NCBI GenBank assembly: GCA_017473165.1
Contig: JAFUNA010000023.1
Span: 1 to 64,000, forward strand
From: Clostridia bacterium
GTDB taxonomy: Bacteria > Bacillota > Clostridia > Oscillospirales > Acutalibacteraceae
Reading direction: 5' to 3'
Length of the DNA: 64,000 nucleotides
Shown: positions 50,942 to 59,075 of the stretch, piece after piece
How the letters are laid out: each line of letters opens with the position of its first letter
Numbering within the stretch: position 1 is the first letter of the stretch
Made by a program: the position numbers and the translations under genes
The notes under the pieces: generated by a model
What the model saw: only the letters and a program-made list of their open reading frames with translations
What the model was told of the DNA's origin: nothing
Databases searched by the model: none

Positions 50942-50981
50942 ATACCGTATTACGGAGATTTTCCGCAATACGGTATTTTTT
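50942..50981 (+). terminator. Terminator of the B12 operon
   Basis: ATACCGTATT-CGG pairs with CCG-AATACGGTAT (50942-50976), followed by a T run. It abuts the end of the convergent hypothetical gene. Confidence 0.88.
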
Positions 50982-51414
50982 ACAGATAATTTCTTAATTG
51001 ATCCTCAAGGCTTTCCTCAAGCCTGCAAAGCTGATTTGCAAGGTGCTTTATGCTGTCGCTTGCGGCGGGATACTGGTTAAGATACTTGTTGATTGACTTA
51101 ACGCCCATGTCGCAGCCGTCGGTGATGAGGCTTGCCGCCTGTGCTTTGGTCGGGTTAAAGGTGAGCTCGGTGTTGATTTTAACCTTCGACATACCCTTGG
51201 CGAAAATATTGGGCTCCTTGCTGTCAGCACCCATTTTTTCAAGCTCTGCATCAACCGTTTTTTCAAGGATTTTGTGGTCACGCTTGCTTTCCTGAAGAAT
51301 CTGCTTCATCTCTTTTTCCTTGACATAAGGCAAAACATCATCAATTGAAGCAACGGCTGTTTTTAATCCCGCGCTGCATTCACGCAGCAGATTGTAGCTG
51401 TCTGATGAATTCAT
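50980..51414 (-). CDS. Hypothetical helical, ferritin-like protein
   Basis: This 144-residue protein is predicted almost wholly helical. Residues 5-70 form two long amphipathic helices (SYNLLRECSAGLKTAVASID; EKEMKQILQESKRDHKILEK), and residues 85-144 give two more, the arrangement of a four-helix bundle of the ferritin-like/DUF2383 kind. No metal-binding ExxH set is clear. The ATG at 51414 follows AAAGGAGA; an upstream in-frame extension covers the promoter and is rejected. It is divergent from the amidohydrolase gene. Confidence 0.65.
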   Translation of the reverse strand: MNSSDSYNLLRECSAGLKTAVASIDDVLPYVKEKEMKQILQESKRDHKILEKTVDAELEKMGADSKEPNIFAKGMSKVKINTELTFNPTKAQAASLITDGCDMGVKSINKYLNQYPAASDSIKHLANQLCRLEESLEDQLRNYL

Positions 51415-51523
51415 AAAAAATCTCCTTTCATTTAACATTATTAATAGTATTGCCGAAATGAAAAGAGTTTTTATTGACAAATTTTTTTGATTGTTTTATG
51501 ATTTTATTGAGGAAGTGATAAAA

Positions 51524-52318
51524 ATGATTTTTGCAAACCACGCACACGTTTTCCCGAAGGAAATAAGACCCGAGGGCAGCGTTGACAGCCTTATGAGATT
51601 TCTTGATGAATGCGGAATTGACAAAGCCGTTGCATTTGCTCCTTTCAGCGACAGATTTCATGAGGGCGGCTTTGAAGGCAGCTCAAATGAGTGGCTGGCA
51701 AAGGAAATCAAGGGCAACGACAGACTTGTGGGCTTCGGAACGATAGATTTTGAGCAGAATCTGCGTGACGAGGTTGACAGAATTGCATCTCTCGGATTAA
51801 AGGGCATAAAAATGCACCCGCCCTATCAGGAATTTGTAATTGACGGACCCGAGGCATTTCAGGTTTATGAAAGAGCACAGGAACTCGGACTTTTTATTTC
51901 CTTCCACTCGGGAATGCATTGGCACAGACTCCGTGACAACAGGGTTTTGCTTTTTGACGAGGTTGCATGGAATTTCCCCGACCTTAAGTTCAGCATGGAG
52001 CACATCGGCGGCTATCATTTCTTTAAGGAAGCACTTGCCGTTATGTGCAACAATTCACGCAACGGCGGCAACGTTTATGCGGGCTGGACAAGCATCACAA
52101 ACCGCAAGGGTAAGGGCGACCAATGGGCACTCACCGATGAAGAACTTGAAATTGTTATCGGTCAGACGGGCGAGGATAACAGCATCTTCGGTCTGGATTT
52201 TCCTTACGCAAAGCCCGAACACATAAAATATGACATTGAAAGATTCAGAAGTCTTGATATCTCCGAGGAATGCAAGGAGAAAATTCTGGGCAAAACGCTC
52301 GAAAGCGTGCTGAAATAA
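51524..52318 (+). CDS. Amidohydrolase family 2 protein
   Basis: This 264-residue protein is a compact TIM-barrel metal hydrolase or decarboxylase of the amidohydrolase-2 family. The N-terminal metal motif is MIFANHAHVFP (variant HxH), followed by GLKGIKMHPPYQEF, SFHSGMHWH with a metal His, MEHIGGYHFF, and FGLDFPYA with the catalytic Asp. The substrate cannot be told. ATG at 51524 follows GAAGTGAT. It stands alone, with a bidirectional terminator shared with rpoD. Confidence 0.82.
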   Translation: MIFANHAHVFPKEIRPEGSVDSLMRFLDECGIDKAVAFAPFSDRFHEGGFEGSSNEWLAKEIKGNDRLVGFGTIDFEQNLRDEVDRIASLGLKGIKMHPPYQEFVIDGPEAFQVYERAQELGLFISFHSGMHWHRLRDNRVLLFDEVAWNFPDLKFSMEHIGGYHFFKEALAVMCNNSRNGGNVYAGWTSITNRKGKGDQWALTDEELEIVIGQTGEDNSIFGLDFPYAKPEHIKYDIERFRSLDISEECKEKILGKTLESVLK

Positions 52319-52350
52319 AAAAGAGGGGCGGATATTATCCGCACGAAAAA

Positions 52351-52388
52351 AACCGCTGAAACCTTCGTGGCTTCAGCGGTTTTGTTTT
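52351..52388. terminator. Bidirectional terminator between amidohydrolase and rpoD
   Basis: AACCGCTGAA (52351-52360) pairs perfectly with TTCAGCGGTT (52372-52381), with A-rich sequence before and T-rich sequence after. Confidence 0.9.
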
Positions 52389-52390
52389 TA

Positions 52391-53476
52391 TCAGTCAAGG
52401 AAATCCTTAAGACGTTTGCTTCTGCTGGGGTGGCGAAGCTTGCGGAGTGCTTTTGCTTCAATCTGGCGGATACGCTCACGGGTAACGCCGAATTCGCTGC
52501 CAACCTCTTCAAGAGTGTGGGGATGTCCGTCCTCAAGTCCGAAGCGGAGAGCAAGAACCTTTGCTTCTCTGGGAGTGAGGGTTTTGAGAACATCGTTGAG
52601 CTGCTCTTTGAGAAGAAGCATTGATGCTGCGTCTGCGGGTGCGGGAGCATCGTCATCGGGAATGAAATCGCCGAGATGGCTGTCTTCCTCTTCACCGATG
52701 GGAGTTTCAAGAGAAACGGGCTCCTGTGCAACCCTCATGATTTCACGAACCTTCTCAACGGGCATATCAAGCTCTGCAGCAATTTCTTCTGCGGAGGGGT
52801 CTCTGCCGTTTTTGTGGAGAAGCTGGCTGTTTGTTTTCTTGACCTTGTTGATGGTTTCAACCATGTGAACGGGAATACGGATTGTTCTTGCCTGGTCGGC
52901 GATGGCTCTTGTGATAGCCTGTCTTATCCACCATGTGGCATAGGTTGAGAACTTGAATCCTTTAGTGTAGTCAAATTTATCAACAGCCTTGATAAGACCG
53001 AGGTTGCCTTCCTGAATAAGGTCAAGGAACTGCATACCTCTGCCCACATATCTTTTTGCAATGCTTACAACAAGGCGAAGGTTAGCCTCTGCAAGACGCT
53101 GCTTTGCGTGCTGATCATCATCCGCAATTCTGATAGCAAGCTCAATTTCCTCTTCGGGAGTAAGAAGGGGAACACGGCCGATTTCCTTAAGATAAACCTT
53201 AACGGGGTCATCAACGGTCATTCCCTTGTCGTCACCGCCGCCGATGTCAAGAGATTTCGGCAGGTCAACGTCAAAATTTTCGATTGCCGCAGCGGAAAGG
53301 TCGTCAACGATTTCGATATTCTGGCTTTCAAGAGTTTCGTAGAGCTTGTCAAGCTCCTCGATGTCAAGGTCCATTTCGATAATCGCCGCATCGATTTCCT
53401 GCGTTGTCAGCTTGCCTGCTGCCTTACCTTTCTCAACAAGCACCTTAAAAGGGGTTTTCTTTTCTGTTCCTTCCAT
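52391..53476 (-). CDS. rpoD: Primary RNA polymerase sigma factor (SigA/RpoD)
   Basis: This 361-residue protein is the housekeeping sigma-70 factor. A short region 1.1 is followed by region 1.2 ([21 protein letters not shown]), region 2 ([20 protein letters not shown], then [20 protein letters not shown]), region 3 ([13 protein letters not shown]) and region 4 ([20 protein letters not shown] with the -35 recognition helix). ATG at 53476 follows AGGATGTGA. It is the third gene of the minus-strand dgt-dnaG-rpoD operon and the factor expected to read the TTGACA/TATAAT promoters in the window. Confidence 0.97.
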   Translation of the reverse strand: MEGTEKKTPFKVLVEKGKAAGKLTTQEIDAAIIEMDLDIEELDKLYETLESQNIEIVDDLSAAAIENFDVDLPKSLDIGGGDDKGMTVDDPVKVYLKEIGRVPLLTPEEEIELAIRIADDDQHAKQRLAEANLRLVVSIAKRYVGRGMQFLDLIQEGNLGLIKAVDKFDYTKGFKFSTYATWWIRQAITRAIADQARTIRIPVHMVETINKVKKTNSQLLHKNGRDPSAEEIAAELDMPVEKVREIMRVAQEPVSLETPIGEEEDSHLGDFIPDDDAPAPADAASMLLLKEQLNDVLKTLTPREAKVLALRFGLEDGHPHTLEEVGSEFGVTRERIRQIEAKALRKLRHPSRSKRLKDFLD

Positions 53477-53495
53477 AAATATCACATCCTATAAA

Positions 53496-55244
53496 TTATT
53501 TTTTCTTAAACAGCTTCAAAAATTCCTCATCGCTCACATCCGATGCATCAACTACCGTCGGCTCGGATTTTTCCTTGAGCACCGCAATGCAGTCCTCGCA
53601 TTCCTTGATGGTGTTTCCCAAAGACGATGAGATGAGCGAAATTCGTGTTACCGAGTCCATTTCTTCGGGGGTGAAATCCGAAGAAAACAGGCTTAAATCG
53701 GGCATATAGCCTTCTTCGAGAGAGTTCACAAGGCACTCGAAAATTCTGCGGTTGAAGGCGGTAACAAAATCGTCGGGGGAGATTTTCTCTTTCAGTTTTT
53801 TATAAAAATCAGGGTTACGCATAAAGGAGGAAATGAGAGTTTCCTCGGCTTTTGCCGCCATGAGATTTTTAGCTCTTTCGGGATTGTTTTTGTCCTCAAA
53901 GGACTTGTTGAGCATTTCCTGCGTTTCGCTCTTTTTTCTTGATTCTTCAAGGCGTTTCTGCCGTGCGGCGGCGTTTTTTATTTGAGCATTCATGCCCTCA
54001 ACGCTGATTCCGAGCTCTGCGGAAAGGCGGTTTGAATAGATTTCACGCTCGATTATTCCGCAGCCTGCAAGAATTGTTGCGGCGGAGTTGAGAAACTCAA
54101 CCTTGCCGTCGTCGGTATTCAAATCGTATTTCGCACGGGCTTCAAGAAGCTTGTATTCCGTTGTGCTTGCCGCACCTTTCAGCAAATCGGCAAATCTTTC
54201 TTTGCCGTGGGTGCGGATGATTTCGTCGGCATCCTTGCCGCCCGACATCTGAACAACACGGAGTTTCAGTCCCGTTTTGCTCAAAACTCCCAGAGCTCTT
54301 GCCGTTGCCGTGCGACCCGCACCGTCGTTATCGTAGCAGATGATGATTTCGTCGGCGTAGCGGGAAAGCAGATTTGCCTGCTCGGCGGTGAAGGCGGTGC
54401 CCAGACAGGCGATTGCGTTGGTAAAGCCCGCCTGATGAAGGGCGATAACGTCCATGTAGCCTTCAACTAAAATGAGCTTATTTTCGTTTGCATTCTTTGC
54501 AAGATTCAAGCCGAAAACGCCGTTGCTTTTTTTATAGACAAGAGTGTCTGAAGTGTTGATATACTTGGGTTTTGAGTCATCCATAACACGTCCGCCGAAG
54601 GCTATGACGTTGCCCCGAAGGTCGATTATGGGAAACATGACCCTGTTTCTGAAATTGTCGTAATAATTGGCTCTGCCGTTTTTATCGGAGCGTCTTGCAA
54701 GGTTTGCAAGTACAAGCTCGTGCTCGGTAAAGCCCTTGGATTTGAGATGATTCGTAAGCTCACGCCAGTCATTCGGGGCATAGCCCAGACCGAAGCGGCG
54801 GATTGTATTACGGTCAAGCCCTCTTTTGAGAAAATAATTGAGAGCATCTTTGTTTTTCGGATTCATGAGCTGCTCATGGAAAAATCTTGCAGCCTCACGG
54901 TTTGCACCGAGAAGTCGCTGACGCTGCTTTGAGAGGGTATCGTCATAGCCGTCCTCGGGCATCGAAACGCCCGCCATCTGTGCAACTGCTTTGACGGCTT
55001 CTATGTAGTCAAGATTTTCAATACGGCGGACAAAGCTTATAACATCGCCGCCCGCACCGCAGCCGAAGCAATAGAATGAGCGGCTTTCGGGATAAACCGT
55101 AAAGGACGGGGTTTTTTCGTTGTGAAACGGGCAGAGTCCCACAAGGGTTTTACCTCTGCGTTTAAGATTGACGTGAGAGGAAATCACGGTTTCGATATCG
55201 ATTTTATCCTGCAATTCCTGAATGAATCTTTCGCTTATTCTCAA
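53496..55244 (-). CDS. dnaG: DNA primase
   Basis: This 582-residue primase makes RNA primers for replication. The N-terminal zinc ribbon is CPFHNEKTPSFTVYPESRSF then YCFGCGAGGD; the core has RFGLGYAPNDW, FGGRVMDDSKPKYINT and the Toprim motif ILVEGYMDVIALHQAG with the DND of IICYDNDGAGR. A C-terminal DnaB-binding helical region follows. Length and order are standard. It lies 35 nt after dgt and 19 nt before rpoD, matching the conserved macromolecular-synthesis operon. Confidence 0.96.
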   Translation of the reverse strand: MRISERFIQELQDKIDIETVISSHVNLKRRGKTLVGLCPFHNEKTPSFTVYPESRSFYCFGCGAGGDVISFVRRIENLDYIEAVKAVAQMAGVSMPEDGYDDTLSKQRQRLLGANREAARFFHEQLMNPKNKDALNYFLKRGLDRNTIRRFGLGYAPNDWRELTNHLKSKGFTEHELVLANLARRSDKNGRANYYDNFRNRVMFPIIDLRGNVIAFGGRVMDDSKPKYINTSDTLVYKKSNGVFGLNLAKNANENKLILVEGYMDVIALHQAGFTNAIACLGTAFTAEQANLLSRYADEIIICYDNDGAGRTATARALGVLSKTGLKLRVVQMSGGKDADEIIRTHGKERFADLLKGAASTTEYKLLEARAKYDLNTDDGKVEFLNSAATILAGCGIIEREIYSNRLSAELGISVEGMNAQIKNAAARQKRLEESRKKSETQEMLNKSFEDKNNPERAKNLMAAKAEETLISSFMRNPDFYKKLKEKISPDDFVTAFNRRIFECLVNSLEEGYMPDLSLFSSDFTPEEMDSVTRISLISSSLGNTIKECEDCIAVLKEKSEPTVVDASDVSDEEFLKLFKKK

Positions 55245-55279
55245 AATCCCGCCTCCTTTCGGTCAAGTCAGTTTATATA

Positions 55280-56296
55280 TCAAAGGAACGAATCGTTGAT
55301 TTCGCTCCATGCCTTGGGCACATAAAGCTCGTTGAAAACACGCACGGCATATCTGTCCGTCATGCCCGCAATGAAATCGCAGGCAGCGGTGTGAATTCCG
55401 TCGTTTTCGGCGATTAATTTGAACTGTTCGGGCAATTCATCGGGCTTTTCAACATAGTGAAGATACAATTTCTGAATCATTTCAACAGCTTTCTTTTCCT
55501 CGCTTTTGCAGACGGGATTGGTGTAAACTTTTTCAAACATGAAGCTGTGAAGCTCGTCAAAAACCTGCTGAATTCCCTTGTCGAGAATAATATCGTCAAC
55601 GCTGTTTTCGATGCAGCTCAAAACAAGCGTATTTATTCTTTTTGATTTGGAATGACCAAGCTCGTTGCGGATTGCAAGGGGGATATCCTCCTCGCACATG
55701 ATTCCCGCAATGGTGGCATCGTCGATATCATGGTTTATGTAGGCGATTCTGTCGGCAAGACGGACAATTCTTCCTTCAAGAGTTGCCGCCTGTTCGCCGT
55801 TTGTGTGGCGTTCGATGCCGTTACGCACCTCAAAAGTGAGGTTGAGCCCCTTGCCGTCTTTTTCAAGCACGTCAACAACTCTCATGCTCTGTGTGTAATG
55901 CTTGAAACCTGCGGGGCAGATGCCGTTGAGGGCTCTTTCGCCTGCATGACCGAAGGGTGTGTGACCCAGGTCATGACCCAGAGCGATTGCCTCTGTAAGG
56001 TCGCTGTTGAGCATAAGAGCATCAGCGATTGTTCTGGCAATCTGGGAAACCTCAAGGGTATGGGTTAAACGGGTGCGGTAATAATCGCCCTCGGGTGAAA
56101 GAAAAACCTGCGTTTTGTGCTTAAGACGTCGGAAAGAGCTGCAATGGATAATCCTGTCACGGTCACGCTGAAAAGCGGTTCTGACGGGACATTCCTCCTC
56201 GGGACGGAGTCTGCCCTTGCTTTCGCAGGCAAAAGCCGCATAGGGAGAGAGAATTTCTTTTTCTCTTGCACAGGTGTTTTCACGGATTGACATCAT
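55280..56296 (-). CDS. dgt: Deoxyguanosinetriphosphate triphosphohydrolase-like protein
   Basis: This 338-residue HD-superfamily enzyme splits dNTPs into nucleoside and triphosphate. Motifs are FRRLKHKTQVFLSPEGDYYR, RTRLTHTLEVSQIARTIADA with the first metal His, ALGHDLGHTPFGHAGE with the HD pair and further His, and RLADRIAYINHDIDDA with the last Asp. It is the clostridial/bacillar Dgt type. ATG at 56296 follows AAGGGGTGA; the next codon is also ATG. First gene of the dgt-dnaG-rpoD operon. Confidence 0.9.
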   Translation of the reverse strand: MMSIRENTCAREKEILSPYAAFACESKGRLRPEEECPVRTAFQRDRDRIIHCSSFRRLKHKTQVFLSPEGDYYRTRLTHTLEVSQIARTIADALMLNSDLTEAIALGHDLGHTPFGHAGERALNGICPAGFKHYTQSMRVVDVLEKDGKGLNLTFEVRNGIERHTNGEQAATLEGRIVRLADRIAYINHDIDDATIAGIMCEEDIPLAIRNELGHSKSKRINTLVLSCIENSVDDIILDKGIQQVFDELHSFMFEKVYTNPVCKSEEKKAVEMIQKLYLHYVEKPDELPEQFKLIAENDGIHTAACDFIAGMTDRYAVRVFNELYVPKAWSEINDSFL

Positions 56297-56319
56297 ATTT
56301 TTCACCCCTTCAATACTTA

Positions 56320-56334
56320 ATACGGAATAATTCC
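56320..56334. promoter_or_regulatory. Palindrome upstream of dgt
   Basis: ACGGAAT-A-ATTCCGT is a perfect 15-bp palindrome 24 bp before the dgt start codon; it may be an operator or a short leader hairpin. No clear consensus promoter is seen beside it. Confidence 0.3.
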
Positions 56335-56398
56335 GTCGATTCCTGCAATAAAATTGTGAACTTTTTGTTAACAATTAAAATGTTTATAAAAAGGGGAT

Positions 56399-56429
56399 AA
56401 AAAGAGAACGAAACCGAAGCTTCGTTCTC
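56399..56429 (-). terminator. Terminator of thrS
   Basis: GAGAACGAA (minus strand, from 56429) pairs with TTCGTTCTC (ending 56404) around an 8-nt loop, followed on the minus strand by TTTTT. Confidence 0.88.
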
Positions 56430-56436
56430 CTGCAAT

Positions 56437-58383
56437 TTACCAGATCTTCTTTGATGCGATGTCTGCAAGTGCGCTTGCGATGAATTCGTCAACGCTCTTT
56501 GCACCAAGGTCGCCTTCGCCTCTCTTGCGGATTGAAACCGCACCGTCTTCAATTTCCTTGTCGCCTACGAGAAGCATATAGGGAATCTTTTCAAGCTGTG
56601 CTTCACGGATTTTGTAGCCGATTTTTTCGCTTCTGTCGTCAACGGAAACTCTCATTCCGAGCTCTTCAAGCTTTGCGGCAACTTCCTTTGCATAAGCATG
56701 ATGGCGGTCTGCGATGGGAAGAAGTCTTACCTGCTCGGGTGAAAGCCAGAGGGGAAGTGCACCCGCAAAGGTTTCAAGGATATAAGCAAGAGTTCTTTCG
56801 TAGCAGCCGAGGCTTGTTCTGTGGATGATATAGGGGAGCTTCTTCTGTCCGTCGGTGTCAACATAATACATACCGAACTTCTCTGCAAGAAGCATATCAA
56901 TCTGGATTGTAACGATGGTGTCTTCCTTGCCGAAAACATTCTTGAACTGAATGTCGAGCTTGGGACCGTAGAATGCGGCTTCGTCGATGCCGATTTCGTA
57001 GTCTACGCCGAGATTGTCAAGGATTTTGCCCATTGTTTCCTGGGCGGAATTCCACTGTTCAGCGGTGCCTTCGTATTTAGCTGTGTTGTTGGGATCCCAC
57101 TGCGAGAAACGGAATGTGCACTTGTCAAGCATACCGACCGTTCCGAGGAAATATTTGCAAAGGCTCAGGCAGCCCTTGAATTCTTCTTCAAGCTGGTCGG
57201 GACGGAGAACAAGATGTCCTTCCGAAATCGTGAACTGACGGACACGGATAAGACCGTGCATTTCACCCGAATCCTCGTTGCGGAAAAGGGTTGATGTTTC
57301 GCCGAGACGCATGGGAAGGTCACGGTAGCTTCTTGCACTGTTGAGATAAACCTGATACTGGAAGGGGCAGGTCATCGGGCGGAGTGCAAGGCATTCCTTC
57401 TCTTCATCGTCGGGGTCGCCGAGGATGAACATACCGTCACGGTAATGGTCCCAGTGACCTGAAATTCTGTAAAGATCTCTCTTTGCCATAAGGGGAGTTT
57501 TTGTGAGAAGATAGCCGTTTTTCTGCTCAACGTCTTCAACCCAGCGCTGAAGGAGCTGAACAACTCTTGCACCCTTGGGCATGAGAATGGGAAGACCCTG
57601 ACCGATTGATTCAACCGTTGTGAAATATCCGAGCTCTCTGCCGATTTTGTTGTGGTCACGCTTCTTGGCTTCTTCAATTGCTTCAAGGTGAGCTTCGAGA
57701 TCCTCTTTCTTTGTGAAAGCGGTGCCGTAAACTCTCTGGAGCATCTTGTTCTTTGAGTCGCCTCTCCAGTATGCACCCGTGCAGGATGTAAGCTTGAAAG
57801 CCTTGATTCTGCTTGTGTCGGGAATGTGAGGACCTGCACAGAGCTCGTCAAACTCGCCCTGCTTGTAGAATGAAATCTTTTCGCCGTTGTCGGAATGCTC
57901 TTTGATAAGCTCAACCTTGAAAGGCTCATTCTTTTCTTCCATCATTTTTATTGCATCTTCGGGGTCAAGCTCATATTTTTCAAGAGCAAGACCTTCCTTG
58001 ACGATTTTCTTCATTTCAGCCTCGATTTTTTCAAGAACCTCGGGGGTGAAGGGTACGTCAACATCAAAATCATAGTAGAAGCCGTTATCGATTGCAGGAC
58101 CGATTGCAAGCTTTGCGGTGGGGAAAAGTCTTTTTACTGCCTGTGCAAGAACGTGCGATGCGGTGTGGCGGAGTGCCCACTTGCCGTCTGCATCGTCAAA
58201 GGTGAGAATTTCAAGCTCGCAGTCTTTTTCGACGGGAGTTCTCAAATCGCAGACAACGCCGTTAATTTTGCAAACGCATGCAGCCTTGTAAAGACCCATG
58301 CCGAGGCTTTTTGCGATTTCCATAGCGGTTGTGCCGTTATCAAATTCCTTGATAACACCGCCCTTGAGGGTTACGTTAATCAT
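56437..58383 (-). CDS. thrS: Threonyl-tRNA synthetase
   Basis: This 648-residue class II enzyme charges tRNA-Thr. It has the TGS domain (1-62), the N2 editing domain with RHTASHVLAQAV and CAGPHIPDT, class II motifs 1-3 (the motif 2 loop at LRPMTCPFQYQVY and RMGETSTLFR-like LGETSTLFRNEDSGE; motif 3 near CYERTLAYI), and the anticodon-binding domain from about 545. Zinc ligands Cys in MTCPF and the following His residues are present. ATG at 58383 follows GAAAGGAATGA. It is preceded by a T-box leader, with a repeat array inserted between leader and gene. Confidence 0.96.
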   Translation of the reverse strand: MINVTLKGGVIKEFDNGTTAMEIAKSLGMGLYKAACVCKINGVVCDLRTPVEKDCELEILTFDDADGKWALRHTASHVLAQAVKRLFPTAKLAIGPAIDNGFYYDFDVDVPFTPEVLEKIEAEMKKIVKEGLALEKYELDPEDAIKMMEEKNEPFKVELIKEHSDNGEKISFYKQGEFDELCAGPHIPDTSRIKAFKLTSCTGAYWRGDSKNKMLQRVYGTAFTKKEDLEAHLEAIEEAKKRDHNKIGRELGYFTTVESIGQGLPILMPKGARVVQLLQRWVEDVEQKNGYLLTKTPLMAKRDLYRISGHWDHYRDGMFILGDPDDEEKECLALRPMTCPFQYQVYLNSARSYRDLPMRLGETSTLFRNEDSGEMHGLIRVRQFTISEGHLVLRPDQLEEEFKGCLSLCKYFLGTVGMLDKCTFRFSQWDPNNTAKYEGTAEQWNSAQETMGKILDNLGVDYEIGIDEAAFYGPKLDIQFKNVFGKEDTIVTIQIDMLLAEKFGMYYVDTDGQKKLPYIIHRTSLGCYERTLAYILETFAGALPLWLSPEQVRLLPIADRHHAYAKEVAAKLEELGMRVSVDDRSEKIGYKIREAQLEKIPYMLLVGDKEIEDGAVSIRKRGEGDLGAKSVDEFIASALADIASKKIW

Positions 58384-58478
58384 GTATATCATTCCTTTCA
58401 AAATTTACAATTTATAAATTCGCAATTCGTAATGCGTAATTCGCAATTAAAGGTCTGCAATGCATAATATAATCGGTC

Positions 58479-58602
58479 ATAGGCGCAGCCTATCCTTAAC
58501 ATTCCGTAAGGAATATATCACTTTCGAAGAAAATATCACATTGCATCGCAATATTTCACACACCGTCAGGTGTATATCACTTTTTGTGCACGGCACAAAA
58601 AA
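58479..58602 (+). repeat. Hairpin-ATATCAC array, copy 2
   Basis: After an ATAGGC-gca-GCCTAT hairpin come four hairpin-heptamer units: ATTCC/GGAAT, TTTC/GAAA, ATTGC/GCAAT and ACACC/GGTGT, followed by ATATCAC (58515, 58533, 58574) or ATTTCAC (58553), then a last hairpin TTTTTGTGC/GCACAAAAA (58581-58601). Spacing is 18-21 nt. The stems mostly differ from those of copy 1 at 8104-8186. It sits between the thrS T-box terminator and the thrS start. Confidence 0.7.
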
Positions 58603-58845
58603 TAAAAAGCTTCACCCTGCACAAAACAGGATGAAGCATAAAACTCCACGGTTCCACCCGTTATTCCGATAAAAAAATCGGCACTCGGCAGCCTTAACGC
58701 AGCTGATACGGCACACCTTGAATACGGCGGCACTCGGCAGGCGGTAGCGGAATGCGGGATTTTGCCGTTCTTTCAGCACGGGGAACGGCTCTCTGGAAAA
58801 TCCTGATGCAAACAGCCTTCTGCTTCATCGATTTCGGATATTACA
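58596..58845 (-). promoter_or_regulatory. T-box leader of thrS
   Basis: On the minus strand the T-box sequence GGGTGGAACCGTG (58648-58660) lies before a terminator formed by GCTTCATCCTG and CAGGGTGAAGC (58609-58637) with a T-rich tail. Upstream, stem-forming sequence of about 180 nt fits stem I. An ACC triplet near 58747-58749 is a candidate threonine specifier, but its loop was not modelled. Uncharged tRNA-Thr should prevent termination. The 58384-59075 gap therefore holds this leader, the repeat array, two divergent promoters and the rny leader hairpin. Confidence 0.88.
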
Positions 58846-58848
58846 AAT

Positions 58849-58877
58849 ATATTATCACTCCTCATTCTCAAAGTCAA
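58849..58877 (-). promoter_or_regulatory. Promoter of thrS
   Basis: Minus strand TTGACT (58872-58877) and TAATAT (58849-58854) are spaced 17 bp, directly upstream of the T-box leader. Confidence 0.65.
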
Positions 58878-58908
58878 TAGAAAAAGTGAGGAAAAATTCA
58901 CAAAAAAC

Positions 58909-58937
58909 TTGACAATATCCCTTTAAGAGTATAATAT
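58909..58937 (+). promoter_or_regulatory. Promoter of rny
   Basis: TTGACA (58909-58914) is followed by TATAATAT (58930-58937); reading TAATAT (58932-58937) as the -10 gives a 17-bp spacer. Confidence 0.65.
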
Positions 58938-58942
58938 TAATA

Positions 58943-58996
58943 CAATGGTGTTATATTGTGCCAAGAAGGGTGCATTTGCATCCGAAAACACCATTG
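58943..58996 (+). promoter_or_regulatory. Structured 5' leader upstream of rny
   Basis: CAATGGTGTT (58943-58952) pairs perfectly with AACACCATTG (58987-58996); the loop contains a second hairpin GGGTGC-attt-GCATCC (58968-58983). No T run follows, so it is not a simple terminator. It starts about at the expected transcription start and could control stability or translation of the rny mRNA. Confidence 0.45.
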
Positions 58997-59075
58997 GTTG
59001 ATTTTTCATTAATTTTCTATATTGACTTATTCTTTGAAAAGTCACAAAAATTTCAAGCAAAAGGAGGAAACAACC

